This document shows, in pieces, positions 7,137-15,447 of a stretch of DNA of 41,699 bases. The notes under the pieces were generated by a model. That model was not told the DNA's origin, did no database searches, and saw only the letters and a list, made by a program, of their open reading frames with translations. Position 1 is the stretch's first letter; every line of letters begins with the position of its first letter. Position numbers and translations under genes: made by a program. The stretch covers positions 1-41,699 of the forward strand of contig SVLM01000017.1 of NCBI GenBank assembly GCA_015067945.1. The letters run 5' to 3'. Source of the DNA: Oscillospiraceae bacterium. GTDB taxonomy: Bacteria; Bacillota; Clostridia; Oscillospirales; Oscillospiraceae.

Positions 7137-8516
7137 TTATTTGCGGGCAGGCAGGCTGGCTGCAGCGGCGGACTGACCCACACGACGGGTTTTTTCGTCG
7201 GGGAGCATAACCTGAATCTTGGCGTACAGCTCCGGGAATTCCTCGGCCATGACCTTCTGGCAGGTGGCCAGAATCAGGTCACCGCCCTTGCCGGACATAA
7301 CGCGACCCAGCAGCATCAGGTGAGCAATGTCGTAGAAACGGCTGTACTGCACCACGGTATAGGCCAAATAAACGCCGATGTCGTGGAATACGGCCTGAGC
7401 TCTTTCGTCGTTGGCTTCCATCAGCTTCTGGACTTCCTTCAGCTTTTCAGCAGGGGTCAGGCTCTCGTCCAGCTGGATACCGGCCCGGGGAGCCAGTTTG
7501 ATAACGGCATCCTGGGAGAAGTATTTGCAGCCTACACCGATATCGGTGGACCACTCATCCTCCATGGCCTCCTCATTGAGGTCAACGGGAGCAAAGGCCA
7601 ACTCGCTGATCCAGCCAAGAACATTCTGATCCTTATCCACATAGCCAACGGCTTCGCTGGTGCCCATAGCCAGACCCATGATCTGACCGCAGCCCATGCC
7701 CATAGCACCGGCCAGTGCGGAAACGTCACCATCGTTGGCAACTACGATGGGCACATCACCGATGGCGGCAGCGGCCCGGTCGTAAACGGTCTTCACCTCG
7801 TCCCAGCGGTCTCTGGGAACGCAGTAGAAAATGCTGGAGATCATGGGTGCGTTGCCGATGAACACGCCGGCAGAGCTGACACCGATACCATCCACCCGGG
7901 GCATCTTGGATGCGGCGGTGCGGAAGGACTCCAAAATTCCTTCGTACTGATAAGTCGGATCGGGATTGGTCTTGGGGTGCCAGATCACTTCCTCGGAATA
8001 CACCACCTCACCGTCGATGACAGCGGAGACCTTCCGGTCGGAGCCGCCGGCATCAAAGCCGATACGGCAGCCGTCGGTGTGGCCGCCGATGGGACGGGGG
8101 GACTCGTTGGAGGCGGGGCACTCACTCAGGGGCAGGTCAAGAATTTCCAGAGGACGCTCGTAGAGCTTCTGGAAGAAATCAAAGTCAAAAGCACGCTCGC
8201 CCTCGGGGCTGTAAGCAGCCTGAAGCTTCTTGGCAATATCGCTGCAGCCGCAGACATACACCTTGAAGCCACCGATGGACCACAGCAGGAACTTCATATA
8301 GCGTTCCACAAACCGGTAGTCGGCCGCGGCCATTTCCGCAGTGCCGTGGATTTTTGCATGGCGGACGGAGATAAAGCCTTCGTTTCGCTCAACGGCAATG
8401 GAAATGTCCTTGGTTGCACCCTTTTCGTATTCGTTCATCCAAATGCCGAAGGGGATAAAGCCGTGATCCAGCTTGGGGGTGTTTTTCAGGTCAAAAGAAA
8501 TACCAAGATAATTCAT
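7137..8516 (-). CDS. ROK-type sugar kinase with N-terminal extension
   Basis: Predicted ATP-dependent kinase of the ROK/ASKHA fold. The start chosen is ATG at 8516 (MNYLGI), after a GTAAGGAGAATCAC site. Of the 459 residues, about the first 148 are an extension that I do not recognise. The ROK-like part begins near CRIGFDAGGSDRKVSAV (the phosphate-binding loop, residues 150-166) and continues through GIGVSSAGVFIG to VVANDGDVSALAGAMG, which holds the likely catalytic Asp, and GLAMGTSEAVGY. The zinc-binding Cys motif of classical ROK proteins is not visible. The position between nahK and nagA suggests that it makes an N-acetylhexosamine-6-phosphate, the NagA substrate, but the sugar is not proven. 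It starts 10 bases after the nahK stop, so the two are translationally close. Confidence 0.75.
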   Translation of the reverse strand: MNYLGISFDLKNTPKLDHGFIPFGIWMNEYEKGATKDISIAVERNEGFISVRHAKIHGTAEMAAADYRFVERYMKFLLWSIGGFKVYVCGCSDIAKKLQAAYSPEGERAFDFDFFQKLYERPLEILDLPLSECPASNESPRPIGGHTDGCRIGFDAGGSDRKVSAVIDGEVVYSEEVIWHPKTNPDPTYQYEGILESFRTAASKMPRVDGIGVSSAGVFIGNAPMISSIFYCVPRDRWDEVKTVYDRAAAAIGDVPIVVANDGDVSALAGAMGMGCGQIMGLAMGTSEAVGYVDKDQNVLGWISELAFAPVDLNEEAMEDEWSTDIGVGCKYFSQDAVIKLAPRAGIQLDESLTPAEKLKEVQKLMEANDERAQAVFHDIGVYLAYTVVQYSRFYDIAHLMLLGRVMSGKGGDLILATCQKVMAEEFPELYAKIQVMLPDEKTRRVGQSAAAASLPARK

Positions 8517-8526
8517 GTGATTCTCC

Positions 8527-9603
8527 TTACTTGCGAACCTTGGCGGCAACCTCCGCCACAATGCGGTTCATGTCATCGAGCTTGCTGAACATATCGGCAG
8601 CCAGCTTGATCTGAGATCTGGCACGAACCAGATTATGCTCGGGGTAGGCGGTCTTGAAGTACAGGTCGCCATCCAGATAGTCCTTCAGGAACCGGGTAGC
8701 CAGCTCCACGGTGATGGACAGAGCACCCAAAGGCAGCATCTTTACTTCTGTATCCGTCAGAGCGGCGGCAGCTTCCAGGAAGCCTCTGGTGTACACCTCA
8801 AACAGGTGCAGATCCAGCTTCATCTTGCTCACGTCCTCCTCGTCCTCGGCAGCGGTGGCGGCACCGAAACGGATGGAGTCGCCAAAGTCATGCAGGCTCA
8901 GGCCGGGCATAACGGTATCCAGATCCAGCACGCACAGAGACTTGCGGGTGGCCTTATCCAGCAAGACATTATTCAGCTTGGTGTCGTTGTGGGTAACACG
9001 CAGGGGCAGCTCGCCGGATTCCCGCATCTTCTGCAGGGAGCAGGCCAGCTCTTCCATATCCATCAGGAACTGAATTTCCTTCTGCACACCGGTGGCGCGG
9101 CCAACGCTGTTGTTCTTCACGGACTCCTTAAACTGGCGGTAGCGATCCACGGTGTTATGGAATTCGGGAATGGTCTCGTACAGCGTTTCGGCAGGGAAGT
9201 CGGACAGCAGATCCTGGAAACGGCCAAAGGCCAGGGCACTCTGGTAGAAGTCCTCGTCGGACTCAGGGGCGTCCAGACAGAAGCCACCAACGAAATCGTA
9301 GGCTCTCCAGAACTCGCCATCGGAATCCCGGTAATAATAAAGACCGTCCCGGGTAGGGATGAAGTGCAGAGCCATCCGGGGGTCTTCCACACGGCTACGC
9401 AGGAAATCGGTAACGGCACTGACATTGGCCATCAGCCGGACCGGATCCCGGAAAACATACTTGTTGATTCTCTGCAAAACATATTCTGCACCGGTATCGG
9501 TGGTCAGCTTCAGAGTGTGATTGATATGGCCGTGACCAAAACAGACACAGCTGACGGGCTTGCCATCAAATTGGAAGGCATAGGCGGACTTTTCGATTTC
9601 CAC
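8527..9603 (-). CDS. nahK: N-acetylhexosamine 1-kinase
   Basis: Aminoglycoside-phosphotransferase-fold kinase closely resembling Bifidobacterium NahK (LnpB), which phosphorylates GlcNAc or GalNAc at the anomeric carbon in the lacto-N-biose/galacto-N-biose pathway. Length is 358 residues, against 359 in NahK. Recalled family motifs are present almost unchanged: FGHGHINHTL near residue 22, LRVTHNDTKLNNVLLD with catalytic Asp207, LDLDTVMPG (metal site), DFGDSIRFGA, and YPEHNLVRARSQIKL near the end. Start is GTG at 9603 with a GAGGTG site about 9 bases upstream. First gene of the amino-sugar operon. The lacto-N-biose phosphorylase usually next to it is not in the window, so its sugar may come from free GlcNAc/GalNAc salvage. 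Confidence 0.88.
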   Translation of the reverse strand: MEIEKSAYAFQFDGKPVSCVCFGHGHINHTLKLTTDTGAEYVLQRINKYVFRDPVRLMANVSAVTDFLRSRVEDPRMALHFIPTRDGLYYYRDSDGEFWRAYDFVGGFCLDAPESDEDFYQSALAFGRFQDLLSDFPAETLYETIPEFHNTVDRYRQFKESVKNNSVGRATGVQKEIQFLMDMEELACSLQKMRESGELPLRVTHNDTKLNNVLLDKATRKSLCVLDLDTVMPGLSLHDFGDSIRFGAATAAEDEEDVSKMKLDLHLFEVYTRGFLEAAAALTDTEVKMLPLGALSITVELATRFLKDYLDGDLYFKTAYPEHNLVRARSQIKLAADMFSKLDDMNRIVAEVAAKVRK

Positions 9604-9672
9604 GGAGTGTCACCTCAACAGTTTTATTTTTCATAGAAAAAGCAATGCTTATTCACACTATTTCAATCTAAA

Positions 9673-9701
9673 ACTATACCATAGACTGGGAGAAAAATCA
9701 A
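9673..9701 (-). promoter_or_regulatory. Promoter of the nahK operon
   Basis: Minus strand: -35 TTGATT (9696-9701), 17-base spacer, -10 TATAGT (9673-9678). It leaves a leader of about 60 bases before the GTG start. Confidence 0.75.
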
Positions 9702-9751
9702 TCATTTTTATTTATATAGCAAGACTTTGGCAGAATTATTCCCATTTTTTA

Positions 9752-9783
9752 CAAAAAATGCGGTGCGTTTTGCGACGCACCGC
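9752..9783 (-). terminator. Terminator of the lrgA-to-M20 operon
   Basis: An 8-bp stem GCGGTGCG/CGCACCGC followed on the minus strand by ATTTTTTG. It lies 7 bases beyond the M20 peptidase stop and upstream of the nahK promoter. Confidence 0.85.
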
Positions 9784-9789
9784 GAAATA

Positions 9790-11223
9790 TTAGCATTTAT
9801 TCATCAGCCGAATGTAAAATTCCACAGCCTTGCCTACAGTTTCCAAGCGGATTCGCTCATTATGTCCGTGGATGGTGGCCCGCTCTGCGGCACTTAAATC
9901 CATGGCGGAGAACCGGTAAACATGGTTCGAGATGCTGCCGTAATGCCGGGAGTCGGAGCATTGTACCATCAGATAAGGGGAAACAATGCAGCCACGCCAG
10001 GTCTCGGCAACGGCGGCAGCGACCTTGTTCCAGGCGTCGCAGCCGGTTTCAGAAATGGGACTGGGTTCGCAGCTTTCCAATGCGGTGATCTCCACTGCGT
10101 CGTTACCTACGGTTTTCCGAAGGTAATTTAGGGCAGACTGCACGTTGTCCGCCGGATTCAACCGCATATTGCTGACCATCTTTGCCTCTGGGGGAATCAC
10201 ATTCCGGGCAGAGCTGCCCTCCATCTGGGTGAAGGCCACGGTGGTTCGGAGCAATGCGTTCATTTCACCGCCGGAGGACTTACCCAGCAGATCCAACACC
10301 CAGCCGAAGCACCACAGATTGGCAAAAATCATCCGATACAGAAAAGTCGAATGCCGTCCCAGGGTGTCGAACATTTCCGCCACCGGCTTGGTGATGTGCA
10401 TTTTGAAGGGGTGATCTTCCACCTTTTTGCAGGCAGCGGCCAGAATGCCCACGGGGGTGTGGGGCTTGGGGGCGGAGGCGTGACCGCCGGTGGAGGTGGT
10501 GCGGTATTGAGCGTTGATCATGCCCTTTTCCGCAATGCCGATGAGGCCGCAGGGCTGCTTAACGCCGGGGAACACATTTTCCACCACCGCACCGCCTTCG
10601 TCTACGACCAGAGCGGGGGTGATCTCGTGCTGCCGGAAATAGTCCACGATATTCACGGCACCCTTGCCGTTGACCTCCTCGCCGCCGGAAAATGCGAAAT
10701 AAATGTCGTTTTCCGGGCGATAGCCCTTGGCGATCAGGTGATTGGCGGCGGAGAAAATGGCGTTGAAGGTGACCTTGGTATCCAAGGTACCGCGACCCCA
10801 AAGAATGCCGTCCTCTATGATACCGGCAAAGGGCGGCTTTTCCCAGCTTGCTTCGTCTACGGGGACTACATCGTAGTGGGCCATCAGCACCACCGGGGCG
10901 GTGTGGGATTTTCCGGGCCACCGGAGCAGCAAGCCTCTGTCAGCCAGCCGGTCCATGGAGCAGATATCAAAGACCCGGGGATACAGACCCGGCAGCAGGG
11001 CAATGAGCTTTTCAAATTCTGCATCATCTTCCAGAGCGTGATCGTTGTAGGAAATGGTCTTGCAGCGCACCAGCTGCTGCAATGCATTGACGGCAGCGTC
11101 CCGGTCAAAGGAAATTTCCTCATTGGAAACCGGGGGCTGTGCCTTGGGGCGAAATGTCAGAGTGCGAATCAGAATCACTGCAATAAACAACAAAAACACA
11201 CCCAAAAGAATCAAACCGGGCAT
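9790..11223 (-). CDS. Membrane-anchored M20 family metallopeptidase (PM20D1-like)
   Basis: A 477-residue di-zinc amidohydrolase of the M20 family, nearest in layout to carboxypeptidase S/PM20D1 proteins that cleave peptides or N-acyl amino acids. One N-terminal hydrophobic helix (residues 3-20) would tether it to the membrane; the side on which the catalytic domain lies is uncertain. Metal and catalytic motifs are intact: MAHYDVVPVD (His116, Asp118), GRGTLDTK (Asp148, bridging), SGGEEVNGKG (Glu182/Glu183), VVDEGGAV, and a C-terminal HGHNERI. The start codon abuts the stop of the membrane gene upstream, so translation is coupled. It is the last gene of the lrgAB-DUF5058 operon, which makes it the only soluble enzyme in an otherwise transport-like set. 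Confidence 0.9.
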   Translation of the reverse strand: MPGLILLGVFLLFIAVILIRTLTFRPKAQPPVSNEEISFDRDAAVNALQQLVRCKTISYNDHALEDDAEFEKLIALLPGLYPRVFDICSMDRLADRGLLLRWPGKSHTAPVVLMAHYDVVPVDEASWEKPPFAGIIEDGILWGRGTLDTKVTFNAIFSAANHLIAKGYRPENDIYFAFSGGEEVNGKGAVNIVDYFRQHEITPALVVDEGGAVVENVFPGVKQPCGLIGIAEKGMINAQYRTTSTGGHASAPKPHTPVGILAAACKKVEDHPFKMHITKPVAEMFDTLGRHSTFLYRMIFANLWCFGWVLDLLGKSSGGEMNALLRTTVAFTQMEGSSARNVIPPEAKMVSNMRLNPADNVQSALNYLRKTVGNDAVEITALESCEPSPISETGCDAWNKVAAAVAETWRGCIVSPYLMVQCSDSRHYGSISNHVYRFSAMDLSAAERATIHGHNERIRLETVGKAVEFYIRLMNKC

Positions 11224-11889
11224 TTACAGCACTCCTCTCTTGTACAGAATCCGGCCAATGCCGATGGTAAACAGTGCAGACACGGGCACCATGATACCCA
11301 CAGTACCTGCATTCAGTGCAGGAACGAAGATGAACAGCACCAGCATCAAGCCGATGGGGGCAAGGGAGAGCTTCCAGTTCTTGGAAACAAAAGCTACGCC
11401 CAGACCGCCAAACAGAGCGGGCAGAATCTGCTCAAAGGCAGGTTGCAGCTCCGGTGCGGCAAGAATGGGAGTCAGAGGAACGATGCAGATGACGCCCACG
11501 ATGATGATCAAGGTGGTGACAATGCTGGAGGTTGCGATGGCGATGGTGGAAATGACCTCGCCTTCTTCGGAGTTGGCACTGACCCCGTTTTGCTCCAATG
11601 CGTTCAACGCACAGGGCAGTTTCAGATTGGATATATTGCCGGTAACAAAGCTCAAGTACGAGCCGCCGGCACCCAGCATGGGCACGAAGGTTACAGTTTC
11701 AATGGCACCCACGGCCCAGTACATCGGAGCGGTAGCCAAAAGGCCCACACCAAATGCACCCCAGTCCGGGGAAACGCTGAACAGAATTGCGATGGTGCAG
11801 GGGAAGGCCAGCAACAGGATCATTACAGCAATGTTCCAGATCCTGCCGTCGCGGTGCACGGAATCCATGTAAGACAAGTTCTTTTTCAT
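11224..11889 (-). CDS. Polytopic membrane protein, partner of the DUF5058 protein
   Basis: A 221-residue protein with about five or six hydrophobic segments and a short charged N terminus (MKKNLSYMDSVHRDGR). I recognise no catalytic motif. A loop rich in charged residues around NGVSANSEEGE and the conserved-looking LGAGGSYLSFVTGNISNLKLP are the most distinctive parts. It lies between the DUF5058 gene and the M20 peptidase gene, 12 bases after one and adjoining the other, and its start has AAGGAGGTGCCGTT. A two-subunit carrier with the DUF5058 protein is inferred only from the pairing and the membrane topology. Confidence 0.7.
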   Translation of the reverse strand: MKKNLSYMDSVHRDGRIWNIAVMILLLAFPCTIAILFSVSPDWGAFGVGLLATAPMYWAVGAIETVTFVPMLGAGGSYLSFVTGNISNLKLPCALNALEQNGVSANSEEGEVISTIAIATSSIVTTLIIIVGVICIVPLTPILAAPELQPAFEQILPALFGGLGVAFVSKNWKLSLAPIGLMLVLFIFVPALNAGTVGIMVPVSALFTIGIGRILYKRGVL

Positions 11890-11901
11890 AACGGCACCTC
11901 C

Positions 11902-12702
11902 TTAACCCAGCCATGCGGTAATGGGAATGGCAGCCGCCATACCCAGCACCAGAGAGATGGGCAATGCGTACTCGCTGAGCCACTTCAGCTTCGGTTTACG
12001 CATCAGCAGTCCGCAGATCACCATAACTACGGCGGAAACCAGTAAAACGCACACCGGAATCAAGCCAGAGGTGGCAGAAACGGTTTTAATCAGCTCTTCT
12101 CCGCTCTCAGCGTCGGTGGTTTTGACAATACGGGCGGCAGGATCCCACAACCGGCAAACATCGCAGAAAACAAAACCCAAAAATGCGGAAATCATGCCGA
12201 TAAACAGGCCGTTGCTGAAGATATCTGCCCATTTTGCGTCCCGCTTACCCAAAGAGGACAGGCCGCTCTGCAGCTTCTTGCCGATAACCGGCACCAGCCA
12301 AATACCCATCATAATAGAGATGGTCATGACCAGCAGGACATTTAAATACTGCTGGGCGGTCAGATCTCCGCCGGAGCCCAAGGCCTGGCCCATGGCACTT
12401 AAGGCATTGTTGGCGGCAACGGTTTCGTAGCTCATAGAGCCAACCACGCTCAGTCGCAGCCAGGGCAGGGGCAAACCCAGCTTTTTGCTCAGTGTAATGA
12501 CACTGATGACAATGGCAACTGCCGGGGCAATGGTAAAGATCGCAGCGGTTTTCATGGTCTTGCGAATCTTGGTTTGGTCCATGCCCAGCTCCTTGCTGCG
12601 TTTTAAGGCCTTGACCAGGAAGTACACAGACTGTCCCAGCACCACGGCGACCAGCAGACCGACGATGACAAAAATAATCGGATGGTTTACATAAAATTCC
12701 AC
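11902..12702 (-). CDS. DUF5058-like membrane protein
   Basis: A 266-residue polytopic membrane protein, with about six or seven hydrophobic segments, that I place in DUF5058 by its general form; no function is established for that family. The N terminus reads as a GTG start (EFYVNHPIIF) with GGAGG eight bases upstream. The region SLSKKLGLPLPWLRLSVVG followed by SMSYETVAANNALSAMG is distinctive, and a soluble loop near the middle (VCRLWDPAARIVKTTDAESGEE) breaks the hydrophobic pattern. It is third in the lrgA operon, 17 bases after lrgB. A transporter for substrates or products of the M20 enzyme is a reasonable guess. Confidence 0.65.
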   Translation of the reverse strand: MEFYVNHPIIFVIVGLLVAVVLGQSVYFLVKALKRSKELGMDQTKIRKTMKTAAIFTIAPAVAIVISVITLSKKLGLPLPWLRLSVVGSMSYETVAANNALSAMGQALGSGGDLTAQQYLNVLLVMTISIMMGIWLVPVIGKKLQSGLSSLGKRDAKWADIFSNGLFIGMISAFLGFVFCDVCRLWDPAARIVKTTDAESGEELIKTVSATSGLIPVCVLLVSAVVMVICGLLMRKPKLKWLSEYALPISLVLGMAAAIPITAWLG

Positions 12703-12719
12703 TCAGAGCACCTCCAAAC

Positions 12720-13412
12720 TTAAATGAACTGTGCCAAAACCGACATTAGGATGGATGTTACCAGACCGGCAAAGGTCAGGGAAAAGCTGCTCACCGCACC
12801 GGCCAGCTCACTCATTTGGGCGGCCTTGGTGGTGCCGATGACATGGGCGGCGGTGCCGAAGGCCACGCCTTGGGCTATGGGGTCCTTGAGCCGGAAGAGT
12901 TTGCACAGTGCCGGGCCAATAATGCTGCCCAGTACGCCGGTAATCACGATTACCGCGGTGGTGATGGCGGCAATACCGCCAAACTCCTGACTCAGTGCCA
13001 CGCCGATGGCAGTGGTCACGCTCTTGGGGAGCAGGGAGGCAGTGATAGCATCGTCCACACCAAAGGCCTTGCACAGCAGATACACGGAACCCAGGCTGCA
13101 CAAGGTGCCGGCGATGACGCCGATACAAATCACGCCCAGATGCTTCTTTAACCGCTGAAACTGCTGATAAAAAGAAATGGAAAGGCAGATGGTAGCGGGG
13201 GTCAGAAGCCATGTCAGAATCTGGCAACCGGCTTGGTACTCCTCGTTGGGAATACCCGTCAGCAGCAAAAAGGCTATGATAAAGATGGTGGCCAGCAGCA
13301 GGGGGTTGAAGATGGCCAGCTTCCACTTTTTTTGGATCAAAACACCCAGACCGAAAGCCGCAAGGGTCAAGATGGCAAAGAAGAAGGAGCTGCCAATGAC
13401 AAAATCATGCAT
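12720..13412 (-). CDS. lrgB: LrgB family membrane protein
   Basis: A 230-residue LrgB/CidB/YohK-type membrane protein with about seven hydrophobic segments and the family signature ASLLPKSVTTAIGVALSQEFGG, followed by TAAHVIGTTKAAQMSE. With LrgA it forms a two-subunit membrane complex; related complexes have been linked to murein hydrolase control and, more directly, to pyruvate or glycolate movement across the membrane. Its start lies one base after the lrgA stop, which implies coupled translation. No LytSR-type regulator, the usual neighbour in staphylococci and bacilli, is present here. Confidence 0.92.
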   Translation of the reverse strand: MHDFVIGSSFFFAILTLAAFGLGVLIQKKWKLAIFNPLLLATIFIIAFLLLTGIPNEEYQAGCQILTWLLTPATICLSISFYQQFQRLKKHLGVICIGVIAGTLCSLGSVYLLCKAFGVDDAITASLLPKSVTTAIGVALSQEFGGIAAITTAVIVITGVLGSIIGPALCKLFRLKDPIAQGVAFGTAAHVIGTTKAAQMSELAGAVSSFSLTFAGLVTSILMSVLAQFI

Positions 13413-13413
13413 C

Positions 13414-13770
13414 TTATTTGTCCCCCTTTCGAGCCTTCAGGATCCACTGGGTCACAAGACCGGAGGCGGCAAAGACGATAACCGTGGTGGCGATCATGAC
13501 CACCAAAATGGGGACGATGGCGTTCTTCAACGCATCCCAGCTGGACAGCAGATTCACCGCCGGAGCAACGAACAGCACCGGAAGGATCGATACCAGCCAG
13601 CCGCCTGCGTCGGAAATGGCGGGCAGCTTTATAATTTTCAGTCCCAGAGCGGCGAACAGCAGAATCATGCCGTAAATGGATGCCGGAATGGGGAAAGGAA
13701 TCAAAAACCGACACAATTCGCCCAGCAGGGAAAAGAGCAGAACAAGACCAAATTGTCGTAAGTACTTCAA
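13414..13770 (-). CDS. lrgA: LrgA/CidA family membrane protein
   Basis: A 118-residue protein with four hydrophobic segments, matching holin-like LrgA/CidA proteins; the motif IPFPIPASIYGMILLF is the usual family hallmark. The start is read as TTG at 13770, seven bases after AAGGAGG, because no ATG or GTG fits. It heads a five-gene operon with lrgB, DUF5058, a membrane partner and an M20 peptidase. Function alone is uncertain: with LrgB it may import a small carboxylate, or influence cell-wall hydrolase activity. Confidence 0.9.
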   Translation of the reverse strand: MKYLRQFGLVLLFSLLGELCRFLIPFPIPASIYGMILLFAALGLKIIKLPAISDAGGWLVSILPVLFVAPAVNLLSSWDALKNAIVPILVVMIATTVIVFAASGLVTQWILKARKGDK

Positions 13771-13806
13771 AAAGACCCCTCCTTACAGAGTATCTATATA
13801 CCGGAA

Positions 13807-13835
13807 ATTATAGCCTTTTTCGCTGGGAAAGTCAA
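13807..13835 (-). promoter_or_regulatory. Near-consensus promoter of the lrgA operon
   Basis: Minus strand: -35 TTGACT (13830-13835), 17-base spacer, perfect -10 TATAAT (13807-13812). This is one of the strongest promoters in the window and the only one seen for the five-gene operon. Confidence 0.85.
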
Positions 13836-13881
13836 TGGAAGTACTGCCCAACAACGGCAAGAAAAAACTTTATCAAATTCC

Positions 13882-13910
13882 TTGCTATTTTGGAAAATAT
13901 CTTGTAGAAT
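13882..13910 (+). promoter_or_regulatory. Promoter of the DUF1846 gene
   Basis: -35 TTGCTA (13882-13887), 17-base spacer, -10 TAGAAT (13905-13910), divergent from the lrgA promoter. Confidence 0.75.
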
Positions 13911-13948
13911 AAACGGGTATTGAATTTTTGCGGAAAGAGGCGATCACC

Positions 13949-15415
13949 GTGACCTGCGTGGGCTTTGATAACGAGAAGTATTTGCAAACCCAGTCCGCAC
14001 GTATCCGGGAACGGCTGGCACAGTTTGGTGGCAAGCTGTATCTGGAATTCGGCGGAAAGCTGTTTGATGATTATCATGCATCCCGTGTGCTGCCGGGCTT
14101 TCAGCCGGACAGTAAGCTGCGGATGCTCCTGCAGCTGAAGGAGCAGGTGGAAATGGTGATTGCCATTAACGCTGCTGATATTGAAAAGAATAAAGTCCGT
14201 GGCGATTTGGGCATCACCTATGATGTGGATGTGTTGCGGCTGATTGACATTTTCCGGAGTTTGGGACTGTATGTGTCCAGCGTTGTGTTGACCCGGTTTA
14301 ATGAACAGGCTGCGGCAAGGGCCTTCCAGCAGCGGCTGGAGAGCATGGGCGTGAAGGTCTACCGGCACTACGCCATCGAGGGCTATCCCTCCAATATTCC
14401 CTATATCGTCAGCGATCAGGGCTACGGCAAAAATGACTATATCGAAACCACCCGGGAATTGGTGGTGGTTACTGCCCCCGGTCCCGGCAGCGGCAAATTG
14501 GCCACCTGTCTGAGCCAGCTGTATCATGAGCACAAGCGGGGCGTTCGGGCGGGCTATGCCAAGTTCGAGACCTTCCCGGTGTGGAATCTGGCACTGAATC
14601 ACCCGGTGAATCTGGCCTATGAGGCCGCCACGGCAGACTTAAAAGACGTAAATTTGATCGACCCCTTCCATCTGGAAGCCTACGGCCAGACCACGGTCAA
14701 CTACAACCGTGATGTGGAAGCGTTCCCGGTGCTGACCACCATTTTTGAGCAGATTCTTGGCTACTGTCCCTACAAATCTCCCACGGATATGGGCGTGAAC
14801 ATGGTTGGCAGCTGCATCGTGGATGACGATGTGGTTCGGGAAGCTGCCCGGCAGGAGATCATCCGCCGGTACTACAGCGTTTTGTGTGATCAAAAGCAGG
14901 GTAAATTGCCGGATGAGGTCATTTTTAAATTTGAGCTTCTGATGAAGAAGGCCGGTGTGGATGTGTCTGCCCGGAAGGTGGTGGCAGCCGCCTTGCAGCG
15001 TGCTGAGGAAACCGGTCTGCCCGCAGCGGCTATGGAGCTGCCGGATGGCAGAATCATTACCGGCAAGACCTCCAATCTGCTGGGTGCATCTGCGGCACTG
15101 CTGCTGAATGCGTTGAAGGCTATCAGCAATATGCCGGATGATCTGCACTTGATCTCACCGGTGGCTATTGACCCCATCCAGCATCTGAAGGTGGATCATT
15201 TAGGTAACCGGAATCCCCGTCTGCATACCGATGAAACGCTGATCGCTCTGTCCATCAGTGCGGTGACCAATCCGCAGGCGGAGCAGGCCATGGAGTGTTT
15301 GAGCCAGCTCCGGGGCTGTGAGGTGCATTCCTCCGTGATCCTTTCTCCGGTGGATGAGAAAATCCTGAAACGGCTGGGCATCAACCTGACCTGCGAACCC
15401 CGATACAAGAACTAA
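13949..15415 (+). CDS. DUF1846 (UPF0371) family protein
   Basis: A 488-residue soluble protein of the DUF1846/UPF0371 family, widespread in Firmicutes and structurally nucleotide- or ATP-grasp-like in description but without a settled reaction. The start chosen is GTG at 13949, 8 bases after AAAGAGG, giving the usual family N terminus (TCVGFDNEKYLQ); an in-frame TTG at 13928 adds only seven residues. A phosphate-loop-like GPGSGKLATCLSQLYHEH occurs near residues 178-195, consistent with nucleotide binding. Other conserved-looking parts are the acidic SCIVDDDVVREAARQEIIRRYY and DHLGNRNPRLHTDETLIALS. Monocistronic, with its own promoter and a shared terminator. Confidence 0.88.
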   Translation: MTCVGFDNEKYLQTQSARIRERLAQFGGKLYLEFGGKLFDDYHASRVLPGFQPDSKLRMLLQLKEQVEMVIAINAADIEKNKVRGDLGITYDVDVLRLIDIFRSLGLYVSSVVLTRFNEQAAARAFQQRLESMGVKVYRHYAIEGYPSNIPYIVSDQGYGKNDYIETTRELVVVTAPGPGSGKLATCLSQLYHEHKRGVRAGYAKFETFPVWNLALNHPVNLAYEAATADLKDVNLIDPFHLEAYGQTTVNYNRDVEAFPVLTTIFEQILGYCPYKSPTDMGVNMVGSCIVDDDVVREAARQEIIRRYYSVLCDQKQGKLPDEVIFKFELLMKKAGVDVSARKVVAAALQRAEETGLPAAAMELPDGRIITGKTSNLLGASAALLLNALKAISNMPDDLHLISPVAIDPIQHLKVDHLGNRNPRLHTDETLIALSISAVTNPQAEQAMECLSQLRGCEVHSSVILSPVDEKILKRLGINLTCEPRYKN

Positions 15416-15419
15416 CACA

Positions 15420-15447
15420 AAAACGGCACCCACGGGTGCCGTTTTTT
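15420..15447. terminator. Bidirectional terminator between DUF1846 gene and trkH
   Basis: A 9-bp stem ACGGCACCC/GGGTGCCGT with an AC loop and A/T-rich flanks on both sides. It overlaps the trkH stop region and suits both converging genes. Confidence 0.85.
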
